Shown: piece by piece, positions 1 to 11,085 of the stretch | Position numbering within the stretch: position 1 is the stretch's first letter | How the letters are laid out: each line of letters begins with the position of its first letter | DNA from: Craterostigma plantagineum | Lineage: Eukaryota; Streptophyta; Magnoliopsida; Lamiales; Linderniaceae | Direction: 5' to 3' | Assembly (NCBI GenBank): GCA_027422505.1 | Contig: JAPQWV010000757.1 | Span: forward strand, 1-64,000 | Length of the DNA: 64,000 nt | Translations under genes and position numbers: made by a program | The notes under the pieces: model-generated | Seen by the model: only the letters and a program-made list of their open reading frames with translations | Databases searched by the model: none | What the model was told of the DNA's origin: nothing

Positions 1-631
1 TTGTCCAAATTTCACCCAAAAAACCTAATTTCCACAAAGATCAAGCTCAATATCAACCTTAAATCAACTATAAGACAAGAATAAGCTATGAAATCGCACA
101 AATCAAGCTCCAAAACTAAAAAAAAAATCGAAACCTAACATTTCGAAAAAGCCCCAAATTCGAACCATTCAAGCCGTATATCGCAAAATAGAAAGAGGGA
201 AAATGATAATTGAGCTCTTACCGTACTCCCCAAGCTCGGATAGGTCGGAAAAACGTTGGATTTCGCCGAAAAAATCGCCAAAGCCGCGGCTCTCGTCGTC
301 GAACTTGTCGAAATGATGAAGTGAGGGAGAAAACTGATTTTTTATTATACGGGTCATGGGCGACGGTACTTATAGATTTTTCCCGTAACCGTCGCCCATG
401 AGTGAAGAATAAAATAAAAAAAATTAAGCCAATAGGCGATGGATTTTACTTGATAACCGTCGCCCATAGTGCCGCGGGATCATAGGCGACGCACGTTGTG
501 ATATAACCGTCGCCTATGAGCTCCGAAACTTCAATATAATAACCAAAACGCCACCGCGTTCATTTTGGGCGACGCATTGTTGGTAGACGTCGCCCATACT
601 GCCGTGGCGTATTCTATATTTTCTACTAGTG
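1..631. mobile_element. CACTA (En/Spm-type) DNA transposon, one terminus, partial
   Basis: The element ends at 631 with TTTTCTACTAGTG, whose reverse complement CACTAGTAGAAAA is the canonical CACTA terminal inverted repeat. The 290 bases inside the end carry a run of GC-rich inverted repeats around GGCGAC/GTCGCC, the usual subterminal transposase-binding architecture of this superfamily. The bases following the end (632-634, aac) would be one copy of the 3-bp target duplication; the other end lies before the window. No transposase is visible in 1-350. Two short overlapping open frames at 169-401 have no recognisable content and are not called as genes. Confidence 0.8.
355..598. repeat. Subterminal inverted repeats of the CACTA end
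   Basis: Four hairpins in a row share the core GGCGACG/CGTCGCC. They are 355-367 with 388-400 (13-bp perfect arms, CATGGGCGACGGT), about 431-469, 481-519 (CATAGGCGACG arms), and 567-574 with 588-595. Loops are about 13-25 bases. They are separated by AT-richer spacers with CCGCGG-type bases. In CACTA elements such repeats bind the TnpA-type protein; here that role is inferred from position and form. Confidence 0.75.
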
Positions 632-2403
632 AACTTTAATTATTCTTAGTTAAGTTTTCAGATTTTAAGGATTTCGATATCAACATAAATTCGGCATTTT
701 ATGTAGTTTCGGTGTAAGTGGATTTGAAAGAGGTTTTCGATATTGATAATGGGAGGCAATTTTCGTGACTATACTAGGATTTCTCTTAAGATATTGAAAC
801 GATTTTATACTTGTTTAGTTGGATGATTTTGGTATAAAGACATGTGTTAGGCTTGAAATGAGTTTACAATCCTGATGTCGAAATAAACTAGGTGAAGCTC
901 GAGATATGATGTCGAAATGAACTAGGTGAAGCTCGAGATATGATGTCGAAATCAATTAAGCAAATCTCGAAACAAGATCTCGAGATTTAGAAATACAATG
1001 GTAAGATTTCGAAAGAAATCTCGAAATGGAGTAAGAATTGTGAAACTTGTCTCGAAATCTTCCACTGTACATTTCGAGATTGGCTAGGAAAATGTCGAAA
1101 TATGTTTCGAAATCCTCTATGGTGTATTTCGAAACCCTTTATGTCATATTTCGAAATCCTATCATAGAAATTAAATTAATAATTGAACATGGTCCCAGAT
1201 AAAAATTAGATAAGAGTATTTGTTAGTTAATTTTTAAAGGAATAGCAAGTTGAAATAAAAAGAATTGTGATCTAGATATAAGGAATCCCAATATCACATA
1301 AAATGTTCAATATTTAGGGTTTTGATATAATAAGTTAGGGTTTCGGGTAAAGGCTACGGATAGGACCGATCATGCATAATAAAGCATGCATATCACGCAC
1401 GCATATCATTATAGGAATTTTACATCTACCAGATAAATAATTATATAGGTCAGGAGCCGGATAAGGACAAGGACAAGGTCGAGTAAGCGAACGGAGAAAA
1501 TAGGCGAAACTTGTGAGTATGATTTGCAACATGTACCTTATGTACTTTATGTGCTTACATGATTTATATGGATTAATTGATTGATATGTGATATATGTGC
1601 TATTTACGAATTGACATGAACTATGTGACTCTAAAGTGCCTTATATGATTTATGTGTTATATAAGTATTCATATAGCATTGCATACATATAAATGAAAGG
1701 AGAAACCGTTATGACTGCTAAGACTACGGATAGTACGATACGATGAAACGGCATACTTCCCTTCAAATCGGGGGATGATAGTTACTTCCCTTCAAATCGG
1801 GGTATGACAGAGTCCTTTACAGGCACATACAGATATTTACAGTATTGACAGAGTCCCATGCATGGGCGCCGACTGGGCTTACAGAATACCGTAGCTAGTC
1901 TATAACGGGAGTATCAAAATAAATGGACATATAGAATGGCATGTGACCTACGGATTGTATGAATGACGATTATGTGAACGATGATTTCATGATTGAAAAT
2001 GGATATGGTATTTATGAAAATGGATGAACTACTGCTTACTTTATTACTTGTATGTTATTAGTTAACATGTTGCGATCATACTCTGAATCGGTGTCTTCAC
2101 AGTTGCTGTAGATAATTAGCAGGCTGCGTCGAAAGCATCATCATAAAGCATGGATTCAAGGTTGGCCGGCTACGCTCTCCTCCTGCTCCACTCTGGTTCA
2201 TCGTTAGCATATAGATAGAAACGGATTTAGACTGTTGCATTTTGTGACTCATATGATAGGCACATATATGTGCATTATTGTGAAAGGAACTAGACCGGAT
2301 GTACGCACCTGTTTTGTTAAAGGAAATGGTTATGGGAATCGCGAAAAAAAATTATACGAATATTTTATAGCTGCGTAAAAAGGTAATAGGAAAGGGCGCT
2401 ACA
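632..2403. other. Non-coding stretch, possible decayed LTR ending near 2403
   Basis: No gene is recognised. The stretch is AT-rich, with a 34-bp duplication near 874 and an 18-19-bp direct repeat (ACTTCCCTTCAAATCGGGG) at about 1755-1773 and 1784-1802. It ends in GGGCGCTACA at 2403, which looks like the 3' terminus of a gypsy-type LTR and abuts an Athila-type LTR fragment. I found no matching TG start, so an LTR of which only the 3' part survives is possible but unproven. Confidence 0.35.
874..960. repeat. 34-bp tandem duplication with a partial third unit
   Basis: Units start GATGTCGAAAT at 874, 908 and 942. The first two are 34 bp and differ at one position (AAATAAAC versus AAATGAAC). The third keeps only about 19 bp. 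The unit contains both TCGAAA and CTCGAGAT, and opens a 280-bp zone unusually rich in TCGAAA. Confidence 0.85.
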
Positions 2404-2678
2404 TAAATAATCAGAATACACGAGTCACATAAATATATTGTCGTAAGTACGAATCGACCTAGCGTTCATATACTCCCAAACACAGAGGGAATTTAGCTAC
2501 TCATATTTAACAAAAAATCAAAGAAGAAAATATAGAACAAGGGCAGAGGACTCATAATCTTCACCACTAATGGATATAAGATGGTCTCGTGGAAGAGTCT
2601 TTGTTCCTCGTTCAATTTGGCGTAAATTAGGCATTGATTCGTCTCTTGCGCTTTTCGAGTGGAATGCTCTGGTCTTGG
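2404..2678 (-). mobile_element. Athila-type LTR fragment, distal part (R/U5 side)
   Basis: Read on the minus strand, this resembles the plus-strand LTR at 13800-15468, around its position 14600-14850. Shared landmarks include GAGTAGCTAA, the TGGGA(G/A)TA..ATGAACG block, and a GTGTATTC block. It continues the LTR piece at 3954-4534 across a 1,275-bp solo LTR insertion. The two pieces therefore belong to one older inverted LTR. It ends at 2403 against a different LTR-like terminus. Confidence 0.65.
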
Positions 2679-3953
2679 TGATAAGTTAGGATTTTACCTA
2701 ATACTACAACCCGTGAACATATGTTATCGATCATTAGTTTTTCAAATATCCTTAAATATCATTAATTTACGTTTATATTTCATATTTTACAAATTTGGAG
2801 CAAAATGAACCAAAATCATCGAATGAGGTAGCAAAGGCAAACGAATCACTTCACATGATTTGTATGAAGAAAGTCTATATGACAATTATGATTAAAAGAA
2901 TGGAGATCGCAAGAGGAAATGAGCAGCTTCTTTGACGATGCTTATTCCACATGAGACAAAGAGGGAACAATCAAGTGCTATACCAAACGGCCCAAAGAAG
3001 CAAAAGTCAAGATCAAATCATGCACTAGTAAACGAAATCTCATGCAATGGCTGCTCACGTGAATTAAGAGGGCTCAGTAAATTATTTTGTTGGACATCAA
3101 GGCTTTATTTAAGTCACCTCATGCTCGCAACAGGGGAGAGCTGAAATTCACGAAAGGAAACCCATTTGTAGCTCTCAGTGCATAAGAAAACTATCCCTCA
3201 AGGCCAACACAAAAATCATATACGGGGCTGAGGAGATATTAAGCAACGAGCTCTCTCAACACCTCTCAACACGAAGCAGACTGCTCTCGTCAAGCGGCTA
3301 AGCTCTCATCATCTGCACATGAGCATACACCTACGAGAAGGCTGGTCAGGAAGCTAGGGAGTCGAGACACGAGCCGAGGGTCCAAGGCGTTTCTTAATCG
3401 CCCACCACCCGTTCGATGAAAGTACTGTGAGGGGCGTATTTTCCAATCTTTCTTTTAACTGTGTTGTTTTACTTATCTGTTTGTTTAAACCTTCGTTGGT
3501 TTCGCTAATTAATATGTTAGCGTAAGTCGTTATTAAATGCGTGCGTAGAAACTACAGTCATATAGACATATAGGGATTGATTCTCTATCGCGTAGGATCG
3601 TTATTGCGGGACAAACGAGTAGCGATTATTTTAGGAAATCTTACCTTAACTAGGTTTATATTGTTTAGATAAAATCAATCGCATGAATACGTAGGAATAT
3701 CGTGCCGAGCACGTGCCTTGATCACATACGTCGTCAAATTATCCATTTTGCTATCTTGTTTTATTTATGTTATTTGTTATTGCATTTTTATTTCTTTTAT
3801 TAAATCCACAAAATATAAAAAACTCGTCTTAGTCTAAATTAAAATTTGGAAAAATATCTTAATCGAGCTGTCCTCGTGGAACGATACTCGGACTTACGTC
3901 CGTTTTATACTACTTGCACGGCCTAGTATACTTGCCAGTATTCGAGCGTGTCA
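2679..3953 (+). mobile_element. Solo LTR (Athila/Tat-like gypsy), nested
   Basis: The segment begins TGATAAGTTAGG and ends CGAGCGTGTCA, so it has TG..CA ends. Its last 150 bases (CGATACTCGGACTTACG, then a TATACTACTTGCACGG-like block) resemble the 3' end of the Athila-like LTR near 15300. Flanking 5-mers are CTTGG (2674-2678) and CATGG (3954-3958), a four-of-five match consistent with an aged target duplication. No PBS or PPT adjoins it, hence solo. It splits an older inverted LTR. The small open frame at 2932-3144 has no recognisable content. Confidence 0.65.
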
Positions 3954-4534
3954 CATGGCGTCTCTTTTTCGTCTCTCTATGCTTAGGTTAAGTTCTGAAA
4001 AGTGTCCTCCGTTTATGAGTTGAAATTGGGCTTTTATACCGTCGTAACATTCACGGCTTGGGACATGGGCCTTCACGGCCGTGACTATGATCACTCAGCT
4101 TTGCATTGCCCTCATCAACTTATCACGGCCAACCTTCACGGGCGTGACACTCTTCTACTTGGATTCCGTTGCTCTCGGCTTTTTGTCATGGCAGGAGCAA
4201 GAGTTTCACGATTGTGACTTGCAATAGGTTTGGTCTTGGTTTTTCATCCCAGCCTGGTGCAAGGTCTTCACGGCCGTGACTGTCGTCTGCAACACTTGAC
4301 TTCACCTCCGCCATTTGTCACGACCTGATGCACCTGATTCACGGCCGTGACTTTATCCTGTCGGCATCTTAACTTGCTCGTTTCGCCTCGTTTTCTCTCC
4401 TTTTCGCCCAATAGTAGTCCTAAGGTCCTTCAATATCAAAATAGGTGTAAACAAATAAATACATAAAATGATGAAGAATACTCTATTATATCGCAAATAA
4501 TAGTTACCATAAACGTATTAATATACGTTTATCA
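3954..4534 (-). mobile_element. Athila-type LTR fragment, 5' part, with TCACGGCCGTGA repeats
   Basis: On the minus strand the LTR starts at 4534 with TGATAAACGTAT, matching the plus-strand LTR start at 13800 (TGATAAACGTATTTTTAATA). The next 150 bases also match, including a TTTACACC(C/T)ATTT block and GCGAAAAGGA..GAAAACGAGGCGAAA. From about 4350 down to 4050 it carries the same palindrome family as the other copy (TTCACGGCCGTGAC at about 4074, 4269 and 4339, and diverged copies at 4136 and 4204). It abuts the copia fragment directly at 4535, so it probably inserted there. Confidence 0.8.
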
Positions 4535-4539
4535 GTGAT

Positions 4540-6116
4540 GCCAGATCTCTATATGCTTCGTCGTGGAATGGAAAACCGAGTCCTGCGTGATTGCGATAGC
4601 ACTCGTACTGTCACAAAAGATCGGCGTGTCATACTCCTTCACGCCATAATCCGCCAGTTGATACTGGATCCATAGGATCTGTGAGCAATAACTTCCAGCT
4701 GCTAAGTACTCTGCTTCGGCGTCGAGGTTAGGATGGAGGTTTGCTTCTGCAAAACCATGATGAGCCGGTCACCCAGGAACTGGCATGTTCCGGTGGTGCT
4801 TCTCCGATCTATCTTGCACCCTGCATAGTGTGCATCCGTAAAACCATGTGAGGATAAACTGGAATCCTTGGAGTACCATAGTCCGACGTTGATTGTTCCA
4901 TTCAGATACTTCAGTATGCTTTTGGCTGCAGTGTAGTGGCTCTCTTTGGGGATTGACTGGAACCGAGCGCAGAGACCGACATTGTCCATGATATACGGTC
5001 AGCTGGCTGTTAAGTATAGTAGAGAACCTATAAGCCCCCGTATTTGGTCTATCCACCGTTATCCCCCCTTCGTCATTTTCGAGCTTGATTGATGCACTCA
5101 TTGGGGTGGATGCTTCTGAGCAGTTTTCCATACCGAAACTCTTCAGCAGCTCCTTGGTGCATTTGGCATGGTTGTTGACGGTTCCGGTTTCTAGTCACTT
5201 CACTTGAAGTCCTAGAAAGAACGTCAGTTCGCGCATCATGCTCATCTCAAATTGATCATGCATCAGCTTGGAGAACCTCTTACACACTTCAGATTGGTTG
5301 AATCAAAGATAATATCATCGACATAGATCTGCATGATAAGTAAATTTCCCCCCTTTGTGGCTCGGAAGAGTCTCTTGTCTACACTGCCTATGGAGAACTT
5401 ATTGTCCGCGAGGAATTTGGACAGTCTTGTACCACGCTCTCGGTGCTTGCTTAAGTCCATAGAGAGCTTTCTTCAATCGGTACACATGGTCTAGAAACTC
5501 CTGGCTTATGAAACCTGGTGGTTGAGCCACGTAGACTTGTTCTCAGATACATCCATTCAAGAATGCGCTCTTGACATCCATTTAATACACCTTGAAGTCT
5601 TTGAAGGAAGCATATGGTAAGAATATTCTGATTGACTCCAATCTGGCTACCGGTGCGAACATCTCGTCACAATCTATCCTTTCCTCTTTGCCAGTATCCC
5701 TGTGCTACTAGCCTTGCCTTGTTCCTCACGACCTGACCTTCTTCGTTCAACTTGTTCTTAAATACCCACTTTGTTCCAATCACTGTTTGAGTGGGTCTTG
5801 GGACAAGCATCCATACATCGCTTCTATCGAACTTGTTCAGGTCTACCTGCATAGCTGCAATCCCGGCACTGTCCTGTAGTGCTTCCTCGAACTTAGATGG
5901 TTGTACTTGAGAGATGAATGCGTGGATGAATAGAGATGACTGCCTCCTGGTTTTCATTGGCTCTCTAGGATCACCGATAATCAACCTCCTTGGATGATTT
6001 AGCTTAGTCCGGTTCCGTTTGATGCATTTCCCCTCAGATTGATCTTCCTCCTGAGGATTGACTGGTTCTGTTGATTCTTCTGGTGTCTGCCCAGTCTGTA
6101 TCTCTTCTTTAACCAC
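4540..6116 (-). pseudogene. Copia reverse transcriptase and RNase H, broken
   Basis: The N-terminal RT part (6116-5667) has the copia pattern ALQDS..AAMQ..LN, then [17 protein letters not shown] and NKARLVAQGY. A second open block (5460-5263) carries the catalytic YVDDIIF motif. A third (4989-4702) carries the RT-RNase H connection and the RNase H signature FTDAHYAGCKIDRRSTTG, where DAHYAG replaces the usual DADYAG. Further downstream, at about 4680-4540, the end of RNase H is readable only across frameshifts. The blocks lie in different frames with stops between. It would have copied the element RNA into DNA; no function is expected now. Confidence 0.85.
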
Positions 6117-7112
6117 CGGCTAATCATGCTGAACTGAGACTTCTTTCGCTATATGCTCATTGTGGATCAGGTCTCTTCAGCTTCTGGTTGGTTTGACTCC
6201 TTTTGTTCGCATACTGGTTCATCATCTTCACTGGAATCATCCAGATTCTGAATTTCTAGTTGCTTGCTTAGTCGGTTGATGTTCCGTGGGTGTTGTTCTC
6301 ATGCTAAGATTCTTCAAACACCACTTGCGAAGACTCTTCTTTGCTCAGGCTCTTGCAATTGAACACCCGGTATGCCCTACTGACTGCCGAATATCCCAAG
6401 AAGAATCCCTTGTCAGCCTGGTTATCGAATTGGCTAGATGATTCTTCCCATTGTCATGGATGTAACACCGGCTTACAAGGGTTTTGAAGTAACCAATGGA
6501 GGGGATGTATCAGTCGAGATCTCATTGGGCATCTTTCCTTGCGTTTGCATATCATTGACCGCTTCCTTGAGCGTCTGATTTGTTCTCTCAGCAATTCCAT
6601 TCTGCTAAGGTGTCCTGGCAGCAGAGAACTCATGGCATATGGCATGGTCCTCAAGATAGGAGGTTAGCGTAAAACTAAAGAACTCAGTTCCTCGGTCACT
6701 CCTAATCATTTTTATCCCAGAGTTCTTTTCATTTTGATTTCTTTTAAATAATTTTATTGATTCGAACGGGGTTTGATCCTTAGTTGTGAGAAAAAATATC
6801 CAGTGAACCTAGAGTAATCATCTCCAATAACTAGTGTGTATCTAGTTCCCCCTAAACTGGTTACCGAAACTGTACCAAACAAATCCATATGTAATAGACC
6901 TAGATACTGGTCCGACAGTAATTTCCTTTACTTTTAAAGGGTAATCTAATCTGTTTACCTAGTTGACATGCTGAACAAATTTTGTCTTTAACATATGTTA
7001 GTTTCGGTAAACCTTTAACTAGGTTGTTTCTACTTAAAGTTGAAATGGTCTTAAAGTTTAGATGGTTTAATCTTTTATGCCATAGCCAACCTCTGGACTC
7101 ACCGGCTACCAA
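6117..7112 (-). pseudogene. Copia integrase with pre-integrase zinc finger, broken
   Basis: The 7112-6900 block has the HHCC pre-integrase pattern: LWHKRLNHLNFKTI followed by CSACQLGKQ. Below it, integrase core fragments are recognisable in shifted frames near 6890-6540, including a TPxQNGIAERTNQTL stretch that holds the catalytic glutamate. Continuous reading is impossible because of several stops and frameshifts. The stretch at about 6450-6120, between integrase and RT, is acidic and low in complexity, as is usual for the integrase C-terminus of this lineage. The call rests on the zinc-binding motif and neighbours. Confidence 0.7.
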
Positions 7113-7216
7113 ACATGTTGAGTATGAGCAGTCTGCTCATTCCGGTTAATTGGGTCGATGCCATCGGTTCTTCGTCCGATTAGTACGGTTTTCCCTCCTT
7201 TGTTTCTAACAAGGCA

Positions 7217-7492
7217 TTAATCATTTTTAAAATTGACTCCATACCCATTATCACTAAGTTGACTGACACTAATTAGATTATAGTGTAGGATTTTTACTAA
7301 GTACACGCTTCTCAGGGTTAAGTTACCACAGGTAATCTTACCCTTACCTATGATCTCCCCTTTGCCGTTATCCCCAAAGGTGATGGTCATTTTGGCACAT
7401 GGTTTGATGTTTGTGAGAAGTCTTCTTTCTCCGGTCATGTACCGGCAACAACCACTGTCTAGAAGCCAGCTGTACCGGTTGAGCTCCTGCAA
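7217..7492 (-). pseudogene. Copia aspartic protease domain, partial
   Basis: The peptide contains the copia protease active-site region WLLDSGCCRYMTG, the aspartate sitting in DSGC. It then has ITFGDNGKGEIIGKGKIT, and ends with an LISVSQLSDNGYGV block that normally joins protease to the pre-integrase domain. The second cysteine in DSGCC replaces the usual serine. It lies between the gag remnants upstream and the zinc-binding domain downstream, as in intact elements. It is a fragment of a larger polyprotein and has no start of its own. Confidence 0.8.
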
Positions 7493-8108
7493 GAACAGAT
7501 AGTATCTTTGGTACCCATATAAACTTGGGTCTAGTCAGGAATTAGATTCTTAGGGATCCAAACTTGGATTACCCTAATATTTCTACCGGTAACCGGATAG
7601 ATTAAGTATTTATAGTTATTATTATTTCTATTTTGTGACCGATATCTTGGGTTTCTTTATCTTCGAGGCTCTAGTCTTTTTGTTAGCATGATAGGGATTC
7701 CACCTTAGTTGTTGGGGTCTTTCCCTTCGTGGGACATTATCCTAATTACTATTTATTTTAGTAATGTTCCCCCTTACCGGTTGCAGTATTGTCTTTCTGT
7801 GAGGAACCGGTGGTTTGTTATTAGTTACATATCCCAGCCCAGCCCTTCTGGAGCTGTTTTCCAGAGGAACTGGACTGGGGTTACAGTCAGAGGGGCGAAC
7901 GAATTTATTACCTTTCCTGAGGCAGGCAGTTGATATGATGTTGATGCCTCTTCATCATTTGCTGGCTCTTTCTAATCAAGAGCGGTCTGATCATTGGCGT
8001 CCTCCATTATTCCTTGAAGGTAGTTGAGCATCTTAGATGATTTTGCCCAAGACTGGACTACCATCGACAGTTTCTGGTTCTCTGAGTCTTCAGTTTGGCA
8101 GTTTCCTT

Positions 8109-8530
8109 TTACCTGTAGTTTTCTTCCTCTAGTTGAGTAATTCTCTCAACTAGAAATCCGGTATCCTCCTGTACCGATGCCTTACCTTTTTCTGCTACCT
8201 TCAGCTTTTCATAAAGCTTCTGGTATTCATTGGCCATGTCCTGAAGAGCGTCCATTAGCTCTTCGTAGCTGAACTCAGGACCCGAGTGGTCGTCTTCTTG
8301 GATTGAGTGATCAGCCATAAGACATGCAAACTCTTCCCCACTCTCATGCTCAGTCAGCTCTTCTTCAGAGCTTGGTTCCTCCGAATCGATGTAATCCCAC
8401 TTGGGCTTGTTTTCCCAGCCATTAGTGCACGGGACTTTGTTTTGGCCGATTCCTTCTTCGTTTTGGGGCAGTCCGTGATGAAGTGCCCTTTCCTGCCACG
8501 GTTGTGGCCCCGCCTTCTACCACTCATTCT
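8109..8530 (-). pseudogene. Copia gag, zinc knuckle and charged tail, partial
   Basis: Near 8520-8470 the minus strand reads a half-preserved zinc knuckle ending GRKGHFITDCPK. It is followed by a lysine-rich segment, then by an acidic/helical segment (8318-8109) rich in leucine, glutamate and lysine (ALQDMANEYQKLYEKLK) with coiled-coil character. A knuckle followed by a long helical tail before protease is also seen in the SIRE-like gag copies at 42800-46275 and 48437-50400. The N-terminal part of gag is missing beyond 8530. Confidence 0.7.
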
Positions 8531-8978
8531 TTTATATAAATGAAATTGTACGTGCAAGAAATGCATACAAAATTTTTCCTTTTATATAAAGGAAGCCCTT
8601 CTGTACATTACAAAATATCCTAGGACATAAATACATAGGTGAGTGCGCATGCGTAAGAAAATAATCTATCGGCCAGCCACATCGGTCGCATCCATGTACA
8701 CACTTCCACATCAAAAGGCCTCGCCATCATAATGATCAAGTACAATGATCACGTGAACCTACAACACATAAATACGTGGAATGAGCTAATAAAGCTCAGT
8801 AAGTGAAAGTCATGCATGCCATGCATGTGCCCTTATTCGCAGAGGCGTCCGCACCAATGCTCCCTAGACTTTATGTTTTCCTTGTATTGTCTTGTCATGT
8901 AGGGCCCTCGGCTATCCTGCTATGCACCATCATGGAGCTCACATCCCCTAGGGATATATATATATATATACATATATG
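8531..8978. other. Non-coding stretch between copia fragment and gypsy-type LTR
   Basis: No gene is recognised. There are two TTTTATATAAA-type motifs near 8529 and 8579 and a block with ATGCATGCCATGCATG at about 8812-8827. The stretch closes with a TA microsatellite. It could be further LTR debris, but I cannot match it to another region here. Confidence 0.4.
8953..8976. repeat. TA-rich microsatellite
   Basis: A run of alternating T and A with one C interruption sits immediately before the start of the gypsy-type LTR at 8979. It may have served as the insertion target, and it blurs recognition of a target duplication. Confidence 0.9.
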
Positions 8979-11085
8979 TGACAATACCCGCACTTTATAG
9001 GCTAACCCTAGGACACCTTTTCAATCCCAAGGTGGTTTCATAGTCACGTGGACGCTTCCCGCTGGTCGTCAATTCCGAGGTTGCAAACACCAGAGATACC
9101 CTCAGTGTTGCTTATTCCCTCAGCCCGCATTCTCCAGGTTTCACGTTCAGCCATGAGGTCATTCGCCCACATGTCATGTCTTGTCTTGAACATGTCATGT
9201 CTTGAAATCGACGACATGGGAGTGACCATGGTAGCATAGAAGAGTCGTGACTCAATTGTGAGTCGACATCAGACGTCCATATCGGCAAATATTTATCGCT
9301 CTCAGGCGATTTTGTATCATGCACGCTCTCGTAACCTGTCTTTAATACTAATCGTGCGTGCATATGAACATGTCGTGAATATACATGTCATGTTGTCATA
9401 TATACCATAAATAAATCACGTAGGAAGTCACGTAAAATCATTGAAGCAAATAGACACATAATTCATGCACATAAAATTATGTGTCGTAGTTGGGACTTCC
9501 ACTTACCAGTTGTCCAAGCTTACGTAACTTCCTGTCTCGAGACGTCCTCACTTTTCGATCCTTAGACAGGAATTTCATAGCATCAGTATCATTTCCAAAT
9601 TAGATGGTTATGTTGAGTTAATTTACACTTGACTATGTTAATCTAAAAAAATTTAAGTCTCGACTACTCTAAGCGAAGATACGATTAAATCATCTAAGTT
9701 CCTTTTATGCACCTAGTTTGCCCAATTCCTCTAAGGCTCAAGATCACCCGATTTGTGGTATGCTTACTCACTTTCGTCCATTGGTGTCATGCATGGAAGT
9801 GTTTCACCATGTTTTTATTCAGTCATAGAGTCGCCTGATTTCATGCATCAAAACTCCACTTTCGTCGAGCCTCAATTAATCACCATTTTGCCCGATTTGT
9901 TCCATTCAACCTAGGATTCGCCGAGTTCTTTGGTTGGTGTCAAATCGCCTGATTGCTTGGGCTTAGTGACTTCGCCCGATTGGAGATATTTTAAAGATCA
10001 CAAATCGTCGAGTTTTACCTCTCTTGAGTCGCCCGATTCTAGTTGGCACATACATCTATCGTTCGGTCGATTGTTACATTTGAAAGCTTACTTTCGCCGA
10101 GGTTTATCACTCTCCATGGATTCGCCAGATTTGTCATCTTTATCTCTCAACACTCGGCCGATTTGTCATGCCTATGACTTAGTTTCGCCGTGTTTCCCCA
10201 AGTGTTAATTCGCCCGATTGGTTCTCATCTAACCTAATCTCGATCCATTTATCATGCATGGAAGATTGCTTTCACCCGATCCATGAGCTTTCCAAGTCGT
10301 CCGATCTTCTTATCATTTTCCATTCGCTCGATTTGTTCATGGGGCTTGTTAACTTCAATCGAGACTTCTTCAAGCTGCCTTCTTCTTCATAAATCTAATT
10401 CCTAACTCACCATTCTTTCCAGACGTGTCACACAACAATCTGAACTTCCATGTTAATATGATTTCTACTTGAAACCCTAAGGGTTGATAACTAGCATCAA
10501 AACCGAAATCTTCTTTAGATAATACACTCAACCTGGAAAAGGGTACATCCTAGATCGACCTTAAGTCTCTCTTCTTAAGTCACATAAATGTTAGATATAT
10601 TGAACTTAGAGCTGATTTACAAACGATAGATAAAGGTATACCTTATTAATTGGAATTCTTGTCTTTGGTCTAAGCTTTACTTCTTTTGATTCTTCTTGTT
10701 CGATTTTTCTTCTTCTCTTTAGGGTTTTTTGTTTAATGACGTTATACAATCAAAGGGTTTTCTTCCTTACTTAAGCCTACACTATCGAGGGCTTTAGATA
10801 AACTATAAAAGCTAATTTCCATAGTACTAGTATTTAAGTAACATTCGAATTTTGTCATATCTAGTCTTTCACTAATAATTCTCTTACTAAAATATATATT
10901 TTATACTAATTTATTTTTAAATCTTATTTAAATTTCCTACCCTGTCAGTTGCCCTAGTAGCATATATATATAATATTGTATCACATGCAGCATGAGATCA
11001 ATAAGCACATAGTATGGAGTCACGTAGTGACATAATATGCATGCATATTTAATGGTCGACTCACTTACGGGACTCGGGTATTACA
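8979..11085 (-). mobile_element. Solo gypsy-type LTR, about 2.1 kb
   Basis: The segment starts TGACAATACCCG and ends CGGGTATTACA. These ends are imperfect inverted repeats with TG..CA termini, typical of long Ty3/gypsy LTRs. The minus strand is suggested as coding by an AACCCTAAAGAGAAGAAG-type leader at about 10740-10700 downstream of TATA-like bases, but orientation is weakly supported. No PBS or PPT adjoins either end and flanking 5-mers (atatg, aatgt) do not match. It is therefore most likely a solo LTR with decayed flanks. Overlapping open frames at 9044-9363 and 9930-10208 show no known domain. Confidence 0.6.
9745..10335 (+). repeat. Degenerate minisatellite, about 28-bp period, inside the LTR
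   Basis: A motif of the type TTCGCC(C/T)GATT or TTCGCCGAGTT recurs about every 28 bases. Examples are 9831, 9861, 9887, 9917, 9944, 9971, 10003, 10028, 10092, 10120, 10154, 10183, 10209, 10269, 10293 and 10322; weaker copies fit at 9745, 9772 and 9801. Only the 10-11-base core is conserved and the spacer is nearly free. That gives roughly 20 units. It resembles a protein-binding or structural array more than a freshly amplified satellite. Confidence 0.7.

Larger units (their letters stand above)
4535..8530 (-). mobile_element. Ty1/copia fragment, SIRE-like, gag to RNase H, degenerate
   Basis: On the minus strand the order is gag zinc knuckle (about 8500), charged gag tail (8318-8109), protease (7492-7217), zinc-binding pre-integrase (7112-6900), integrase remnants, RT and RNase H. 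That order is copia, and motif details such as NLVKGLPK and ARFQSIPKESH favour the SIRE lineage. Both LTRs are gone: the 3' end is cut at 4535 by an Athila-type LTR and the 5' end stops within gag near 8530. Many stops and frameshifts show it is dead. It is more diverged from the other SIRE-like copies here than they are from each other. Confidence 0.8.

Noticed and set aside
9044..9363. Overlapping open frames on both strands as a small gene
   Set aside because: They lie inside the gypsy-type LTR, overlap each other in opposite directions, and have no known content.
8979..11085. Assigning this LTR to a named gypsy lineage
   Set aside because: Ends and length fit several lineages, and no PBS, PPT or coding domain adjoins it.
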